A DNA stretch of 64,000 nt, from contig NZ_AULT01000034.1 of NCBI RefSeq assembly GCF_000422425.1, forward strand, positions 1-64,000, in the 5' to 3' direction. The stretch is from Oceanospirillum beijerinckii DSM 7166 (GTDB lineage: Bacteria > Pseudomonadota > Gammaproteobacteria > Pseudomonadales > Halomonadaceae). The number at the start of each line of letters is the position of its first letter. The stretch's first letter is position 1. The notes beneath the pieces were generated by a model. The model ran no database searches. It had not been told where the DNA came from and saw nothing but the letters and a program-made list of their open reading frames with translations. This document shows, in pieces, positions 1 through 8,976 of the stretch. Both the position numbers and the translations under genes were made by a program.

Positions 1-140
1 CCTTTTAACCAAGCTATCAGAGCTTTGTAATCTGTCGATACATTCTTGAAAACTTTGGTTTTAAACTTGCTTTTGTCGACATCACGCAGCCAGCAGCAGT
101 CAAGTTTAGCTTTACTAATATCAATACCTATATAATGCAT
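1..140 (-). CDS. IS110-family transposase, N-terminal fragment (cut by window edge)
   Basis: I translated the minus strand from an ATG at position 140. It begins MHYIGIDISKAKLDCCWL and stays open to the window edge (about 46 residues). The GIDISK-K-D start with an early Asp is the hallmark of the RuvC-like DEDD domain of IS110-family transposases, which move the element through a circular intermediate without classical inverted repeats. Only the first catalytic Asp is inside the window, so the remaining DEDD residues, the C-terminal Ser domain and the intactness of the gene cannot be judged. The upstream flank (141-262) would be the left end of the element. Confidence 0.85.
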   Translation of the reverse strand, partial: MHYIGIDISKAKLDCCWLRDVDKSKFKTKVFKNVSTDYKALIAWLK

Positions 141-262
141 CTCTCATTTACCTTGTATATGCAGCATCACTGAAAACAGGTGCTTGGATACCATTCAATG
201 TATGAGAACAATGAGAGTCTGGGCGTTTATCTACATTACAGCGTCAAACACTAAGGTCGGAA
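141..262 (-). other. Left-end non-coding region of the IS110-like element; possible bridge-RNA locus
   Basis: This stretch lies between the transposase start and the dispersed repeat and holds no open frame of note. In IS110-group elements such as IS621, the non-coding region upstream of the transposase encodes the bridge RNA that pairs with target and donor DNA. The position here fits, but I did not fold it or find the pairing loops. The exact left end is unknown. The string AAGGTCGGAA occurs at 253-262 and again at 323-332, so the boundary may lie near the first of these. Confidence 0.3.
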
Positions 263-443
263 CCAACATCACCGGACTCTACAGGTCATCAAGGTAGCTA
301 ACCCTGATTTCCGGAGAGATACAAGGTCGGAAAAGCTGCAAGGCGCCTTCCGACAATTATCCGGTATCGAAGTTCGTGTCGGATGGAGCTTCGCTTATCT
401 AACCTACTACTCTAATACCAAGAAACTTATAGGGAATGGTATC
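263..443 (+). repeat. Dispersed palindromic element, copy 1 (variant with extra arm)
   Basis: The core (about 321-443) carries the family hallmarks: a GTCGGAA...TTCCGAC hairpin, a second hairpin GGATGG...CTTATC, and the right terminal repeat AAACTTAT...GGAATGGTAT. The left terminal repeat is missing. In its place is a module of about 58 bp (264-322) that recurs, inverted, only in copy 6 (58911-58970). The IS110-like end lies directly to the left. The copy is downstream of fdxA. Between it and fdxA (444-529) I see only AT-rich sequence. Confidence 0.8.
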
Positions 444-529
444 GTTTATTGTCTTAACTATTTGCTATTAAAGGTTTTTTTAATCTTTTGTTAGAGTGTG
501 TCGTATTATCAGCTTGGTATATAAACGTT

Positions 530-856
530 CTAGCGACCTTCCAGATTCGGCAATTTATTCTCTACACCATCCCACTCTTTAGCATCCGGTAAAGGATCAA
601 TACGTTCACTGATGTTTGGCCATTTTTGAGAGAGTTCTTCGTTCAGCTCAAAAAAGTGTTCCATCTCACTGGGCAGTTCATCTTCCGAGAAAATCGCTTC
701 TGCTGGGCATACCGGCTCACATAAACCGCAATCAATACATTCATCGGGGTTGATCACCAGGAAATTAGGGCCTTCGTAGAAACAATCTACAGGGCAAACT
801 TCCACACAATCGGTGTATTTGCACTGAATGCAGTTATCGGTCACGACAAAAGCCAT
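530..856 (-). CDS. fdxA: 7Fe-8S ferredoxin FdxA
   Basis: A small cytosolic electron carrier with one 3Fe-4S and one 4Fe-4S cluster. By comparison with Azotobacter ferredoxin I, C9, C17 and C50 should bind the 3Fe-4S cluster, and C21, C40, C43 and C46 the 4Fe-4S cluster. All are present, and the acidic C-terminal extension typical of the family follows. The length of 108 residues is normal. A strong ribosome-binding site (AGGAGAG) precedes the ATG. It lies 101 bp downstream of mutS on the same strand, the same neighbour as in Pseudomonas, and may be co-transcribed with it. The redox partner is not evident. Confidence 0.95.
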   Translation of the reverse strand: MAFVVTDNCIQCKYTDCVEVCPVDCFYEGPNFLVINPDECIDCGLCEPVCPAEAIFSEDELPSEMEHFFELNEELSQKWPNISERIDPLPDAKEWDGVENKLPNLEGR

Positions 857-957
857 AATGCGCTCTCCTGATCTCTGTTTTTAGCTTAGGGTTAGGCCTG
901 ATTTTTGCCTCCGGTCTGGAACTAGCCCTGAGCTTAATTCCAGATCAGATCTTGAGA

Positions 958-3534
958 TTAGCCTTTAGACAGCTGTTTTAGCTGATAAATCAGATCCAGT
1001 GCCTGGCGCGGTGTCAGATCATCAGGATTGATACTGGCCAGCTTTTCGATTGCAGGATCAGGCTTGGCGGCAAACAGATCGTTTTGCAGAGGAGCAACCA
1101 CAGGAGCCGCATTCAAATTAGGCTGGCTTTCCTGCTGTTCCAGTAAAACCAGTTTCTCTTTAGCGTTATTCACTACATTGAGTGGAATACCTGCCAGCTT
1201 AGCCACCTGCAGACCATAACTCTGGCTGGCGGGGCCTTCCTGAACCTTATGCATAAAGATAATGTTGTCGTTATGCTCGGTAGCATTCAGGTGCAGGTTG
1301 ATCACGCCATCCATCTGCTCGGGCAGGCTGGTCAGTTCAAAATAGTGGGTTGCAAACAGGGTATAAGCTTTGAGCTGTTGCGCCAGATGCGCTGCACAGG
1401 CCCAGGCCAATGACAGACCATCAAAGGTACTGGTTCCGCGACCAATCTCATCCATCAACACCAATGAGCAAGGGGTTGCATTGTGCAGAATATTGGCGGT
1501 TTCTGTCATCTCCACCATAAAGGTGGAGCGACCACTGGCCAGATCATCCGATGAGCCGATACGGGTAAAGATACGATCAATAGGCCCTAATGTCGCAGCA
1601 GCAGCGGGTACATAACTGCCAGTATGGGCCAGCAGCACAATCAGCGCGATCTGACGCATATAGGTCGATTTACCGCCCATATTCGGACCGGTAATAATCG
1701 CCATACGGGAGTCGTTATCAAAGTCCAGATCGTTAGGTACAAATGGTTGATCACTGACCTGCTCTACGACCGGGTGACGACCGGAATTAATATGCACACC
1801 GTTTTCACGGCTTAGGGTTGGGCGGCAGAAGTTCAGACTTTCAGCACGTTCGGCAAAGTTATTCAGCACATCCAGCTCAGACAGACAGATCGCCAGGTTT
1901 TGCAGTGCAGATAGGTTTTCATTCAGCTGCTCAATCAGTGCTTCATAGAGGGCTTTTTCACGGGCCAAAGCACGGGAGCGACTGCTCAACACCTTATCTT
2001 CAAACTCTTTCAGCTCAGGGGTGATAAAACGCTCGGCATTTTTCAGGGTTTGACGACGGATATAATCCGCTGGGGCCTGATCGGATTGAGCGCGACTGAT
2101 CTCGATGTAATAACCGTGTACCCGGTTATAACCCACTTTCAGAGTAGATAAGCCAGTACGGGCTTTTTCCTGCTCTTCCAAACGGATCAGGTAATCACCG
2201 GCATGTTCACTCAACTGACGCAGCTCATCCAGTTCAGCATCGTAGCCATCGGCAATCACACCTCCATCACGAATCACTACCGGAGGATTTTCAATGACCG
2301 CCCGTTGCAGCAGATCGGATTCATGGGGGAAGGGCACAATAGCGCTGCGCAGATGATCCAGTGCAGGCTCATCAATACTATGCAGCAGATCAGACAGCGC
2401 AGGCATCTCATGCAGCGCATCGCGTAGACGGGCCAGATCACGGGGGCGGGCACTGCGCAGTGCCACACGGGCCAGAATACGTTCGATATCACCAATCGCT
2501 TTCAGATGATCATAGATAAACTGCCACTGGAAGCTCTCCTGAATCGCTTGTACACAGGACTGACGCAGGTGTAGTTGATCATGACAACGAATGGGGCGAT
2601 TTAACCAGCGACGTAGCTGACGGCTACCCATAGCGGTGGCGGTATTATCCATCACCTCGGCCAGGGTATTTTCCGTACCACCAGACAGGTTGATATCGAT
2701 CTCCAGATTACGACGGCTGGCGGCATCAATTTGAATACACTCTTCACGGGATTCCGCTTGCAGTGAACGCACATGAGGCAGACCAGTACGCTGAGTATCA
2801 CGCACATATTCCAGTAGACAACCCGCTGCACTGATCGCAATTTCCAGATGTTGGCAACCAAAACCCGCCAGATCACGGGTTTCAAACTGACGACACAGCT
2901 GGGTGGTGGCACTATCCAGATCATATTGCCAAGGGGGCTGTAAACGTACGCCTTTACGCTGCCGGATCGCTGGCTCAAACTCCTCGCCTTCATCCAGCAG
3001 CAGTTCCGCGGGATCAAGACGTTGCAGTTCCGCTTGCAGAGCGCTTGGCTCATTGATTTCCTGCACGGTAAAGCGGCCACTGGTTACATCCAATACCGCC
3101 AGACCAAAGACACCATCTTTAACGGTCAACGCCGCCAGCAGGTTATCCCGACGCTCATCCAGCAAAGCCTCATCACTTACGGTTCCTGGCGTCAGAACCC
3201 GCATCACCTTACGCTCAACCGGTCCCTTACTGGTGGCCGGATCACCCACCTGTTCACAGATCGCCACAGAGTGACCACCGCGTACCAGACGAGCCAGATA
3301 GTTTTCCGCAGAGTGGAAAGGAATACCCGCCATCGGAATCGGATTACCCCCGGTTTTACCCCGGGTGGTCAGCGTAATATCCAACAGCTGAGCCGCTTTT
3401 TTAGCATCGTCAAAAAACAGCTCATAGAAGTCCCCCATCCGATAAAAGACAAGTTCATTGGGATGATCTTTCTTAATGCTGAAGTACTGTTGCATCATTG
3501 GTGTATGTTGTTCGGTTTTTGCCTTTGTTTTCAC
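958..3534 (-). CDS. mutS: DNA mismatch repair ATPase MutS
   Basis: Recognises mismatches and small loops and starts methyl-directed repair with MutL. The mismatch-wedging Phe-X-Glu motif is at F36-Y37-E38 within GDFYELF. The ATPase domain has Walker A (GPNMGGKST, near 615-620) and Walker B ([10 protein letters not shown], near 690-700). The C-terminal helix-turn-helix and tetramer region are present. The 858-residue length is normal for the family. The start codon is GTG; translation [18 protein letters not shown] aligns with family N-termini, so I kept it. In related genomes mutS lies close to recA, but here about 17 kb of other genes separate them. Confidence 0.97.
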   Translation of the reverse strand: MKTKAKTEQHTPMMQQYFSIKKDHPNELVFYRMGDFYELFFDDAKKAAQLLDITLTTRGKTGGNPIPMAGIPFHSAENYLARLVRGGHSVAICEQVGDPATSKGPVERKVMRVLTPGTVSDEALLDERRDNLLAALTVKDGVFGLAVLDVTSGRFTVQEINEPSALQAELQRLDPAELLLDEGEEFEPAIRQRKGVRLQPPWQYDLDSATTQLCRQFETRDLAGFGCQHLEIAISAAGCLLEYVRDTQRTGLPHVRSLQAESREECIQIDAASRRNLEIDINLSGGTENTLAEVMDNTATAMGSRQLRRWLNRPIRCHDQLHLRQSCVQAIQESFQWQFIYDHLKAIGDIERILARVALRSARPRDLARLRDALHEMPALSDLLHSIDEPALDHLRSAIVPFPHESDLLQRAVIENPPVVIRDGGVIADGYDAELDELRQLSEHAGDYLIRLEEQEKARTGLSTLKVGYNRVHGYYIEISRAQSDQAPADYIRRQTLKNAERFITPELKEFEDKVLSSRSRALAREKALYEALIEQLNENLSALQNLAICLSELDVLNNFAERAESLNFCRPTLSRENGVHINSGRHPVVEQVSDQPFVPNDLDFDNDSRMAIITGPNMGGKSTYMRQIALIVLLAHTGSYVPAAAATLGPIDRIFTRIGSSDDLASGRSTFMVEMTETANILHNATPCSLVLMDEIGRGTSTFDGLSLAWACAAHLAQQLKAYTLFATHYFELTSLPEQMDGVINLHLNATEHNDNIIFMHKVQEGPASQSYGLQVAKLAGIPLNVVNNAKEKLVLLEQQESQPNLNAAPVVAPLQNDLFAAKPDPAIEKLASINPDDLTPRQALDLIYQLKQLSKG

Positions 3535-3761
3535 TGGGTTTTACCGTCTAATATGCTGTTTTTAAACCATTTTTTCTGAATTTCGCTCAATCAAGGTGTC
3601 ATAACGTCCCACTAAGTTTCACTAAATCCCATATTTTGGTGTAGGTTTTAGTATGGGTTATGATGTTTGTGAAAACTGGCATTGATAAAACCTATACTTC
3701 TTGGTTGGCGTTAAGAAGAAGGCTTTGAGTTAATAAAACTGACAACAAATGAGGCACCAGT

Positions 3762-5045
3762 ATGAGCGCTGCGCAGGATAACAAACCTCTGACTCCCTTA
3801 GCAATCAAGGCAATGAAGCCAGAAGACAAAGATTTGTCTGATACTGCTGATAACAGAGGGCTTAGGGTGACATGTGGCAAGACAGGTAAAAAAACCTTCT
3901 TCTATCGCTATAAAAGCCCGGTGACGAAAAAGCTGACCCAAATAAAGATTGGGGTTTTTCCTGATACAACGTTAGCTCAGGCTCGCACTGAACTGCATGA
4001 GCTGAAAAAAATGCGTGATGAAGGTAAATGTCCCAAGCTGGAAAAAGAGGCTTTGCTTGAAGAGCAGGCAAAAGAACAGGCAGAGCAAACGATATTTACT
4101 GTAAAGGATGTGATTGATCTCTATCTGACTCAGTACATAGAAGATAGGAGATTAGAGGACGGTTCAATCTCACCTGGGGCCAGAAAACCTAAAGGACAAG
4201 ATGAAGTAAGGCGTACCCTATACAGTGATCCAGTCAAGATCTTAGGGGATAAGCCAGCAACTGAAGTATCCGCCCGTGAGATTACTGAGATGATTCAAAA
4301 GATAGCTCTGGATCGTGATGCACCTGTTCAAGCCGGAAATGCCCTAAGAGAGTTATCAACAGCTTTTGAGTTTGCCATGAGCAAACATATTTTCTCTGAA
4401 CGGTTTGTTAACCCGGCTCTTCAAGCAAAGAGCAGCCTCAAATTCCTAAAGGTCAGGCTGACCTCGAAAAGAGGGGATACTTATTTAGAAGAAAATGAAC
4501 TCCAGACCTTTTTGCATTGGCTTCCAGGGTCTGCATTTGGTTCTACCCATAAGGACATTTATCGCATGACTTTGTGGACGGGCTGCCGTACAGGTGAAAT
4601 CTGTGCATCGTCGTGGAGCGACTTTGATCTTGAAAAAGGCATTCTACGTTTACAGGAAACCAAGACTGGAGTTAAGCGAAATGTTCAACTCCCAAGGCAG
4701 GCCATAGAGTTATTAAATACATTGAAGCTGAGTACAGGTGATTATCCTTTCCCATCTCAGAGAACAGGGAAGGCTCTGGACCAAAAGTACCTGAGTATGC
4801 GCTGTTGGCTTATGCGTAAAAGAGGACTAATGCTGGAGGAAATTCCTAATTGGACGCCTCATGATTTGAGAAGAACTGTGCGTACAGGGTTATCAAGAAT
4901 TGGTTGTCCCAGTGAAGTGGCTGAAGCGATTTTAGGGCATGCAAAAAAAGGTATTGTAGGCACCTATGATCTCCATAGGTATGAGCCTGAATGCCGAGAG
5001 TGGTTGCAAAGATGGGCGGATTATATGGATGATCTGATTAAGTAA
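3762..5045 (+). CDS. Tyrosine recombinase, P4-type integrase
   Basis: A site-specific recombinase of the phage/genomic-island integrase type. The N-terminus (residues 10-90) matches the arm-binding DUF4102 domain (DNRGLRV...KTFFYRYK...IGVFPDTTLAQAR), followed by a SAM-like core-binding domain. The catalytic domain holds R276 (GCRTGE), H367-x-x-R370 (PHDLRR), H393 (LGHAKKG) and the nucleophile Y402 (GTYDLHRY), so the enzyme looks intact. It lies next to the 5' end of mutS and points away from it. No tRNA lies beside it, and I found no convincing direct repeat marking att sites. Its only obvious cargo is the following toxin-antitoxin pair, so it may be the remnant of a larger island. Confidence 0.92.
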   Translation: MSAAQDNKPLTPLAIKAMKPEDKDLSDTADNRGLRVTCGKTGKKTFFYRYKSPVTKKLTQIKIGVFPDTTLAQARTELHELKKMRDEGKCPKLEKEALLEEQAKEQAEQTIFTVKDVIDLYLTQYIEDRRLEDGSISPGARKPKGQDEVRRTLYSDPVKILGDKPATEVSAREITEMIQKIALDRDAPVQAGNALRELSTAFEFAMSKHIFSERFVNPALQAKSSLKFLKVRLTSKRGDTYLEENELQTFLHWLPGSAFGSTHKDIYRMTLWTGCRTGEICASSWSDFDLEKGILRLQETKTGVKRNVQLPRQAIELLNTLKLSTGDYPFPSQRTGKALDQKYLSMRCWLMRKRGLMLEEIPNWTPHDLRRTVRTGLSRIGCPSEVAEAILGHAKKGIVGTYDLHRYEPECREWLQRWADYMDDLIK

Positions 5046-5093
5046 AGCTATCTATATCACTAAGTGGTACACTTTGGTAAGGATAACCGTACC

Positions 5094-5468
5094 ATGAGAG
5101 TCTTTAAAAACAGCGTTTTCAATCGCTGGGCGGATAAAGAGAAAATCCAAGACAGTCAGCTGATTTCCGCAATTAGTGAAATTCAGAGCGGGCTGATTGA
5201 TGCAGATCTTGGCGGAGGTATGTACAAAAAGCGTATCGCTGTGCAAGGACAGGGGAAAAGCTCTGGGTATCGTACCCTATTGGCCTACAAGTCGGGGAAG
5301 AGTGTCTTTTTCCTATATGGGTTTGCTAAGAACAGGCAAGACAATATCTCTAAGAGTGAATTGAGAGCCCTGAAGTTATTAGCAAAGCAGTTATTGGGCT
5401 ATGGTGATCCGGCGCTTGATGACCTAATTGCAAAAAGAGTGTTATTTGAGGTGATTGAAAATGAGTGA
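5094..5468 (+). CDS. RelE-like type II toxin
   Basis: A 124-residue protein of the RelE/HigB-like family (Pfam RelE, PF06296 type), recognisable from MRVFKNSVFNRWADKE at the start, GGGMYKKRIA and SGKSVFFLYGFAKN in the core and the KLLAKQLL helix. Relatives cut mRNA on the ribosome. I chose the ATG at 5094, preceded by AAGGAT, over an in-frame GTG at 5064 because family members begin with MRVF. The stop overlaps the start of the antitoxin gene by 8 bp, so the two are translationally coupled. Toxin-first order is typical of higBA-like pairs. It starts 48 bp after the integrase stop. Confidence 0.85.
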   Translation: MRVFKNSVFNRWADKEKIQDSQLISAISEIQSGLIDADLGGGMYKKRIAVQGQGKSSGYRTLLAYKSGKSVFFLYGFAKNRQDNISKSELRALKLLAKQLLGYGDPALDDLIAKRVLFEVIENE

Positions 5469-5766
5469 ATCTATTCTGGATATGGTGCATGAAACAGCCA
5501 GTGCCCTTCATGAAGCAGGTCATCTGCCAGACACGACCATGAAAGAGTTTGATGCTCTGTGCCTGCCGCCTGTACAAGAATACACGGCTGAACAGATCCA
5601 GCTTATTAGGCAGAAGGCGAAAGTGAGTCAGGCAGTGTTTGCAGCCTACTTAAATGTCAGTAAATCAACCGTGCAGAAGTGGGAGCAGGGTGATAAAAAG
5701 CCAAACGGTCCATCACTGAAGCTGCTGAACCTAGTCTCTGAGAAAGGGCTGGCTATCCTGTTGTGA
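5461..5766 (+). CDS. XRE-family antitoxin (HigA/NadS-like)
   Basis: A 101-residue protein with a C-terminal helix-turn-helix: IRQKAKVSQAVFAAYLNVSKSTVQKWEQGDKKPNG is a textbook Cro/C1 motif, shown here only to mark the region (roughly residues 46-80). The N-terminal half (ESILDMVHETASALHEAG) is the part expected to bind the toxin. The ATG inside the toxin's last codons is preferred over an in-frame TTG six bases earlier. Antitoxins of this type repress their own operon. A hairpin at 5779-5811 (TAGCGCAT...ATGCGCTA) follows and may end the transcript, though its T-run is poor. Confidence 0.85.
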   Translation: MSESILDMVHETASALHEAGHLPDTTMKEFDALCLPPVQEYTAEQIQLIRQKAKVSQAVFAAYLNVSKSTVQKWEQGDKKPNGPSLKLLNLVSEKGLAILL

Positions 5767-5865
5767 TACTTGGATCTGTAGCGCATCAGGTCTTTTAGAC
5801 TGTATGCGCTAAGACTTGTACTTTGTCCTGCTTTAATCTTACTTTTATCTGACAGGACTTGAGCG

Positions 5866-6585
5866 TTATAACGTTTGCTCCAGTGCCTTTTTTAACTCTG
5901 TAAGGTTGTGAATCTGAGCCGTAGGCTCAATTCCCCAGGGATCAAATACGGCATCCGGTGATCGCTTTACCCAAGCGGCACGCATACCGGCAGAAATCGC
6001 TCCAATCACATCAAAAGAGTTGCTGGAGATCAGCCAGGCATTTTGTCCGCCGACGTGTGTTGCTTGTCCATCACCTTGGCTCTCAAGCTGAGCTTTGGCC
6101 TGGCGCAAAAAGTGGCTATAGACACCGGGATTAGGTTTAAAGGATTTCATATCGTCGACGCTGACGATGCCATCGAAGTAATCGTGAATGCCTGCATGTT
6201 GCAGCAGGGTTTCTACCGCATCGGCGCTGCCATTGGAGAAGCCAAACATGGCTATACCAGAATCTTTCAGGGCTTGCAGGGTAGGCTCCACATCATCAAA
6301 AGCCGGTAGTGTGCGGTAGGTATCCAGCAGTTGCTGTTTCTGCTGTGTGCTAAGATCCTGTTTTAACAATTGGCAGGCATATTCCAGGGCATCACGGGTG
6401 CAAATGGCGAAGTTGGCGTAGTTCTGCATCAGTCCACGGCGAAAGGTATACTCCAGCTGCTTATCACGCCAGGTTTGGGAGAAAAGAGTAGCTTGATCAC
6501 CGACCATATTCTGCAACTGTTCAACTACGCCGTGTACATTGATCAGGGTGCCATAGATATCAAAAGCCAGGATGGGTTTGCTCAT
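5866..6585 (-). CDS. HAD-superfamily hydrolase, (S)-2-haloacid dehalogenase type
   Basis: A cytosolic hydrolase. The nucleophile is D9 in AFDIYGTLI, followed by T13. An Arg in the RRGLM cap region, MKSFKPNPGVY with the catalytic Lys, and SSNSFDVIGA with the metal/Asp loop complete the type II haloacid dehalogenase pattern. The DxYGTL start separates these from phosphatase-type HADs (DxDGT). The 239-residue length fits. The natural substrate may not be a haloacid; many such genes act on small 2-substituted acids. It is divergent from the FadR-type regulator, which may control it. Confidence 0.82.
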   Translation of the reverse strand: MSKPILAFDIYGTLINVHGVVEQLQNMVGDQATLFSQTWRDKQLEYTFRRGLMQNYANFAICTRDALEYACQLLKQDLSTQQKQQLLDTYRTLPAFDDVEPTLQALKDSGIAMFGFSNGSADAVETLLQHAGIHDYFDGIVSVDDMKSFKPNPGVYSHFLRQAKAQLESQGDGQATHVGGQNAWLISSNSFDVIGAISAGMRAAWVKRSPDAVFDPWGIEPTAQIHNLTELKKALEQTL

Positions 6586-6829
6586 TAGAGGGATATCTCC
6601 TTGTCGCCTTGGTTTATCAGCGTTTTAAAAAAAACACTGCCAATAAAATAATCGATACAGGTTTGTATACGCCGACCTTTTTGTTTTGCTACATACATCA
6701 TGTCGAGAGAAGCGTGCCAACGTCCAGACTTTGCTCTACTGGTCGGACCCGCTTTTAGTGTTATGGAGCTGGACTCTGTGGGTGAAAAAACTGATAGTTA
6801 TCAGGCGATTTTAAATCCTCTCAGCTCAT

Positions 6830-7666
6830 ATGAGAACCGTATCTGTGTCAGCGAAATCAGCCGTATCAAAGCCTGAATCACCAAAACAAGTGCCACCAAA
6901 ACAAGCATCATCAATATCAGCTAAAACCAATGACTCGATTTCCGGCCAATCCACAGCACAGTCGGTGGCTTATCAAGTCGAGCAGATGATTTTGGATGGC
7001 GCGCTGGCACCGGGAGATAAGATTCCTTCCGAGCGACAGTTGATGGCTCGTTTGCAGGTGTCCCGCTCTATTGTACGTGAGGCATTAAAAGCGCTGCAGG
7101 GGAGAGGCTTGATCGAAACCCGCCACGGTCAGGGCTCTTTTGTCCGCGATACTCTGGCTGAACCGGAAAATGATGGTCCGCTAATGCAGCTGTTTTTTGA
7201 TCATACCCGTACACTGTATGACTTGTACGAGGTGCGGGAAACCTTGGAAGGACAGGCTGCTAGCTTAGCTGCTGAGAGAGGTACAGATCAGGATTTGTAT
7301 TGGATCACTAAAGCTTTTAACGCCATGGTGGAGGAAGAGGATGCCAGCAAGATGGCCGAGCGGGATCATGCCTTTCACAAGGCGATTGTTGAAGCCTCAC
7401 ATAATGGTGTTCTGATGCACACCCTAAGCAGTCTGAAGGGCTTGGTGCTGTATTCGGTGGCGGCTTCGGTGACTAATCTTAGTCATCGAGACAGCTTTAA
7501 GCAGCAGATGGATAAACATCATCGCCAGATCTATCAGGCGATTATCAAACGTCAGCCGCAAAAGGCTCAGAAGGCAGCCATGGCCCATGTGCGTCATGTC
7601 AGAGACAGCTTAAAAGCGATTGAACGGCAAGGAGAAGTGATTATCCGTGCAGAGCTTTCACAGTAA
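6830..7666 (+). CDS. GntR-family transcriptional regulator, FadR subfamily
   Basis: The winged helix (roughly residues 47-113) contains GDKIPSERQLMARLQVSRS followed by VREALKALQGRGLI, the GntR signature. The C-terminal FCD ligand-binding domain follows (about 120-265, with ERDHAFHKAIVEASHN and HHRQIYQAIIKRQPQKA, where FCD metal/ligand His residues usually lie). The first 40 residues are low-complexity Ser/Lys/Pro and may not be part of the folded protein; a later start is possible. A short palindrome GGTCGGACC (6741-6749) lies about 80 bp upstream and could be an operator. The effector is unknown; FCD regulators usually sense small organic acids. Confidence 0.85.
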   Translation: MRTVSVSAKSAVSKPESPKQVPPKQASSISAKTNDSISGQSTAQSVAYQVEQMILDGALAPGDKIPSERQLMARLQVSRSIVREALKALQGRGLIETRHGQGSFVRDTLAEPENDGPLMQLFFDHTRTLYDLYEVRETLEGQAASLAAERGTDQDLYWITKAFNAMVEEEDASKMAERDHAFHKAIVEASHNGVLMHTLSSLKGLVLYSVAASVTNLSHRDSFKQQMDKHHRQIYQAIIKRQPQKAQKAAMAHVRHVRDSLKAIERQGEVIIRAELSQ

Positions 7667-7749
7667 GCTCTTCATTAATTAAAGTTCCCACTCATTAAAG
7701 TTCTTGCGGTTAAAACTCGATATGGGCTCTTTCAACATAAGCTTCATTA

Positions 7750-8478
7750 TCAGATTCCCAATAGCCCTTTTAATCCATCCAGCAAGACACTGCAGGCGGC
7801 CAGAACACTGAGTGTAATAATCAGTTTTTTTACCGTTGCTTCCTGAAAGCGTCCCGCCAAAAATTCCGCCAGTAGATACCCCAATGCCACACCGGGTATT
7901 AACGGTAGTGTGAGGTAGACGGTTTGCAGGGTAAACCAGCCGTTTACTGCCAGCATAATGATAGATACTGGAGTGCTGAGCAGAAAAAACAGCGCCAGAT
8001 CATTGCGTGTTGTAATGCGATCTTTGTGTTGATACACCAGGGCCATGGGCGGTCCACCCACTGAGGTTGCGGTGCCCAGTACACCGGAGAAAAATCCGGC
8101 GGTGGTTAGCGATAGCGGTGTGGTTTGCAGCTGGATATGTCGGGTGCTTATCCAGATTGCCAGCAGTAAGGCGCTGCCCAGCACGATACTTAAAAGATGC
8201 TGTGGCATGGCCGTTAGCAACATAGCTCCGACCCAAGCTCCGGGAATACGGGCCAGGGTTGCTGGTAGAGTACGGGTCCAGTTGACCTGCTGGCGGTTTT
8301 TAACAATCACCATGGCCGACAAAATAAAGCCCAGCATAAGAATCGGACCGGGCACATAATCCGGTGAGATCAGATAAAGCAAAGGCGCGGATAGCAGGCC
8401 AAAGCCCAGCCCCATCCAGGCTTGTACGCCGATGCCTAGTGTCACGGCAGCAATGGCTAATAGATTAATCTGGTCCAT
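7750..8478 (-). CDS. TauE/SafE-family membrane exporter
   Basis: An inner-membrane protein of about 8 hydrophobic segments. It shows the family's repeated Gly/Pro-rich halves (GLGFGLLSAPLLYLISPDYVPGP near the start and FFSGVLGTATSVGGPPMALVY in the second half). Relatives export sulfite, sulfoacetate or other organic anions. The 242 residues fit. It converges on the FadR-type regulator, and its neighbours suggest transport of an anion linked to the HAD hydrolase, but the substrate cannot be read from sequence. Confidence 0.85.
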   Translation of the reverse strand: MDQINLLAIAAVTLGIGVQAWMGLGFGLLSAPLLYLISPDYVPGPILMLGFILSAMVIVKNRQQVNWTRTLPATLARIPGAWVGAMLLTAMPQHLLSIVLGSALLLAIWISTRHIQLQTTPLSLTTAGFFSGVLGTATSVGGPPMALVYQHKDRITTRNDLALFFLLSTPVSIIMLAVNGWFTLQTVYLTLPLIPGVALGYLLAEFLAGRFQEATVKKLIITLSVLAACSVLLDGLKGLLGI

Positions 8479-8596
8479 AGGATATAGGCTCCGCTTGTTA
8501 AAATATCTGAGAGTTCTTCTGGCTCATTTTGCTTTGTGATGCTTGGCCTTATCGCGCCTGTTTTATGGCTCTTGCCCTATGGAGCTGGATTGGCAA

Positions 8597-8633
8597 GTAA
8601 AAAAGCCCTCAATCTGTAACAACAGATGAGGGC
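8597..8633 (-). terminator. Rho-independent terminator of the minus-strand 573-residue/DUF3726 operon
   Basis: Stem GCCCTC plus ATCTGT pairs with ACAGAT plus GAGGGC around an AACA loop (8605-8633). On the minus strand it is followed by a T-run (A-run 8599-8604). It lies 344 bp after the stop of the DUF3726-like gene, with a dispersed repeat in between. Confidence 0.8.
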
Positions 8634-8752
8634 AAGGGATTCACTTTACACTTTACATCGAGGTGGCTTGTTTTACTTAAGACTCCTGTCTGGAAACAAG
8701 CCGCGCTTGTCAAGATAGCGACATGGGCGTTATTGATTCAGGTTGGTGCTTG

Positions 8753-8892
8753 TACCATTCCTGATAAGTTTCTTGATATCAACGCAGGTTGTATAAGCGA
8801 AGCGTCATCCGACATTGACTACAATATCTGATGATCGTCGGAAGGCGCCTTGCGGCTTTTCCGACCTACAACAACTTATCTGGTTTGGTATT
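8753..8892 (-). repeat. Dispersed palindromic element, copy 2
   Basis: A complete copy in inverted orientation, with both imperfect terminal repeats (TACCATTCCTGATAAGTT at the left, AACTTATCTGGTTTGGTA at the right) and the internal GTCGGAAGGCGCC / GCTTTTCCGAC hairpin. It lies in the 498-bp gap between the exporter gene and the DUF3726-like gene, which otherwise holds only the terminator at 8597-8633. Confidence 0.85.
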
Positions 8893-8976
8893 ATCAATGC
8901 ACTCCCAGGGTGCATCCAATGTGCTTGCAGGCCGGAGTGGTTTTCTCCAGCCTAATAATCGTTTAGGTGGTGGCGA

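Noticed and set aside
3590-3700. att site of the integrase beside mutS
   Set aside because: The CCCACTAAGTTTCACTAAA-type sequence looks att-like, but no matching direct repeat was found on the far side within the window.
6741-6749. GGTCGGACC as a proven FadR-type operator
   Set aside because: The palindrome is short and single, and similar strings are expected by chance; it is only mentioned under the regulator.
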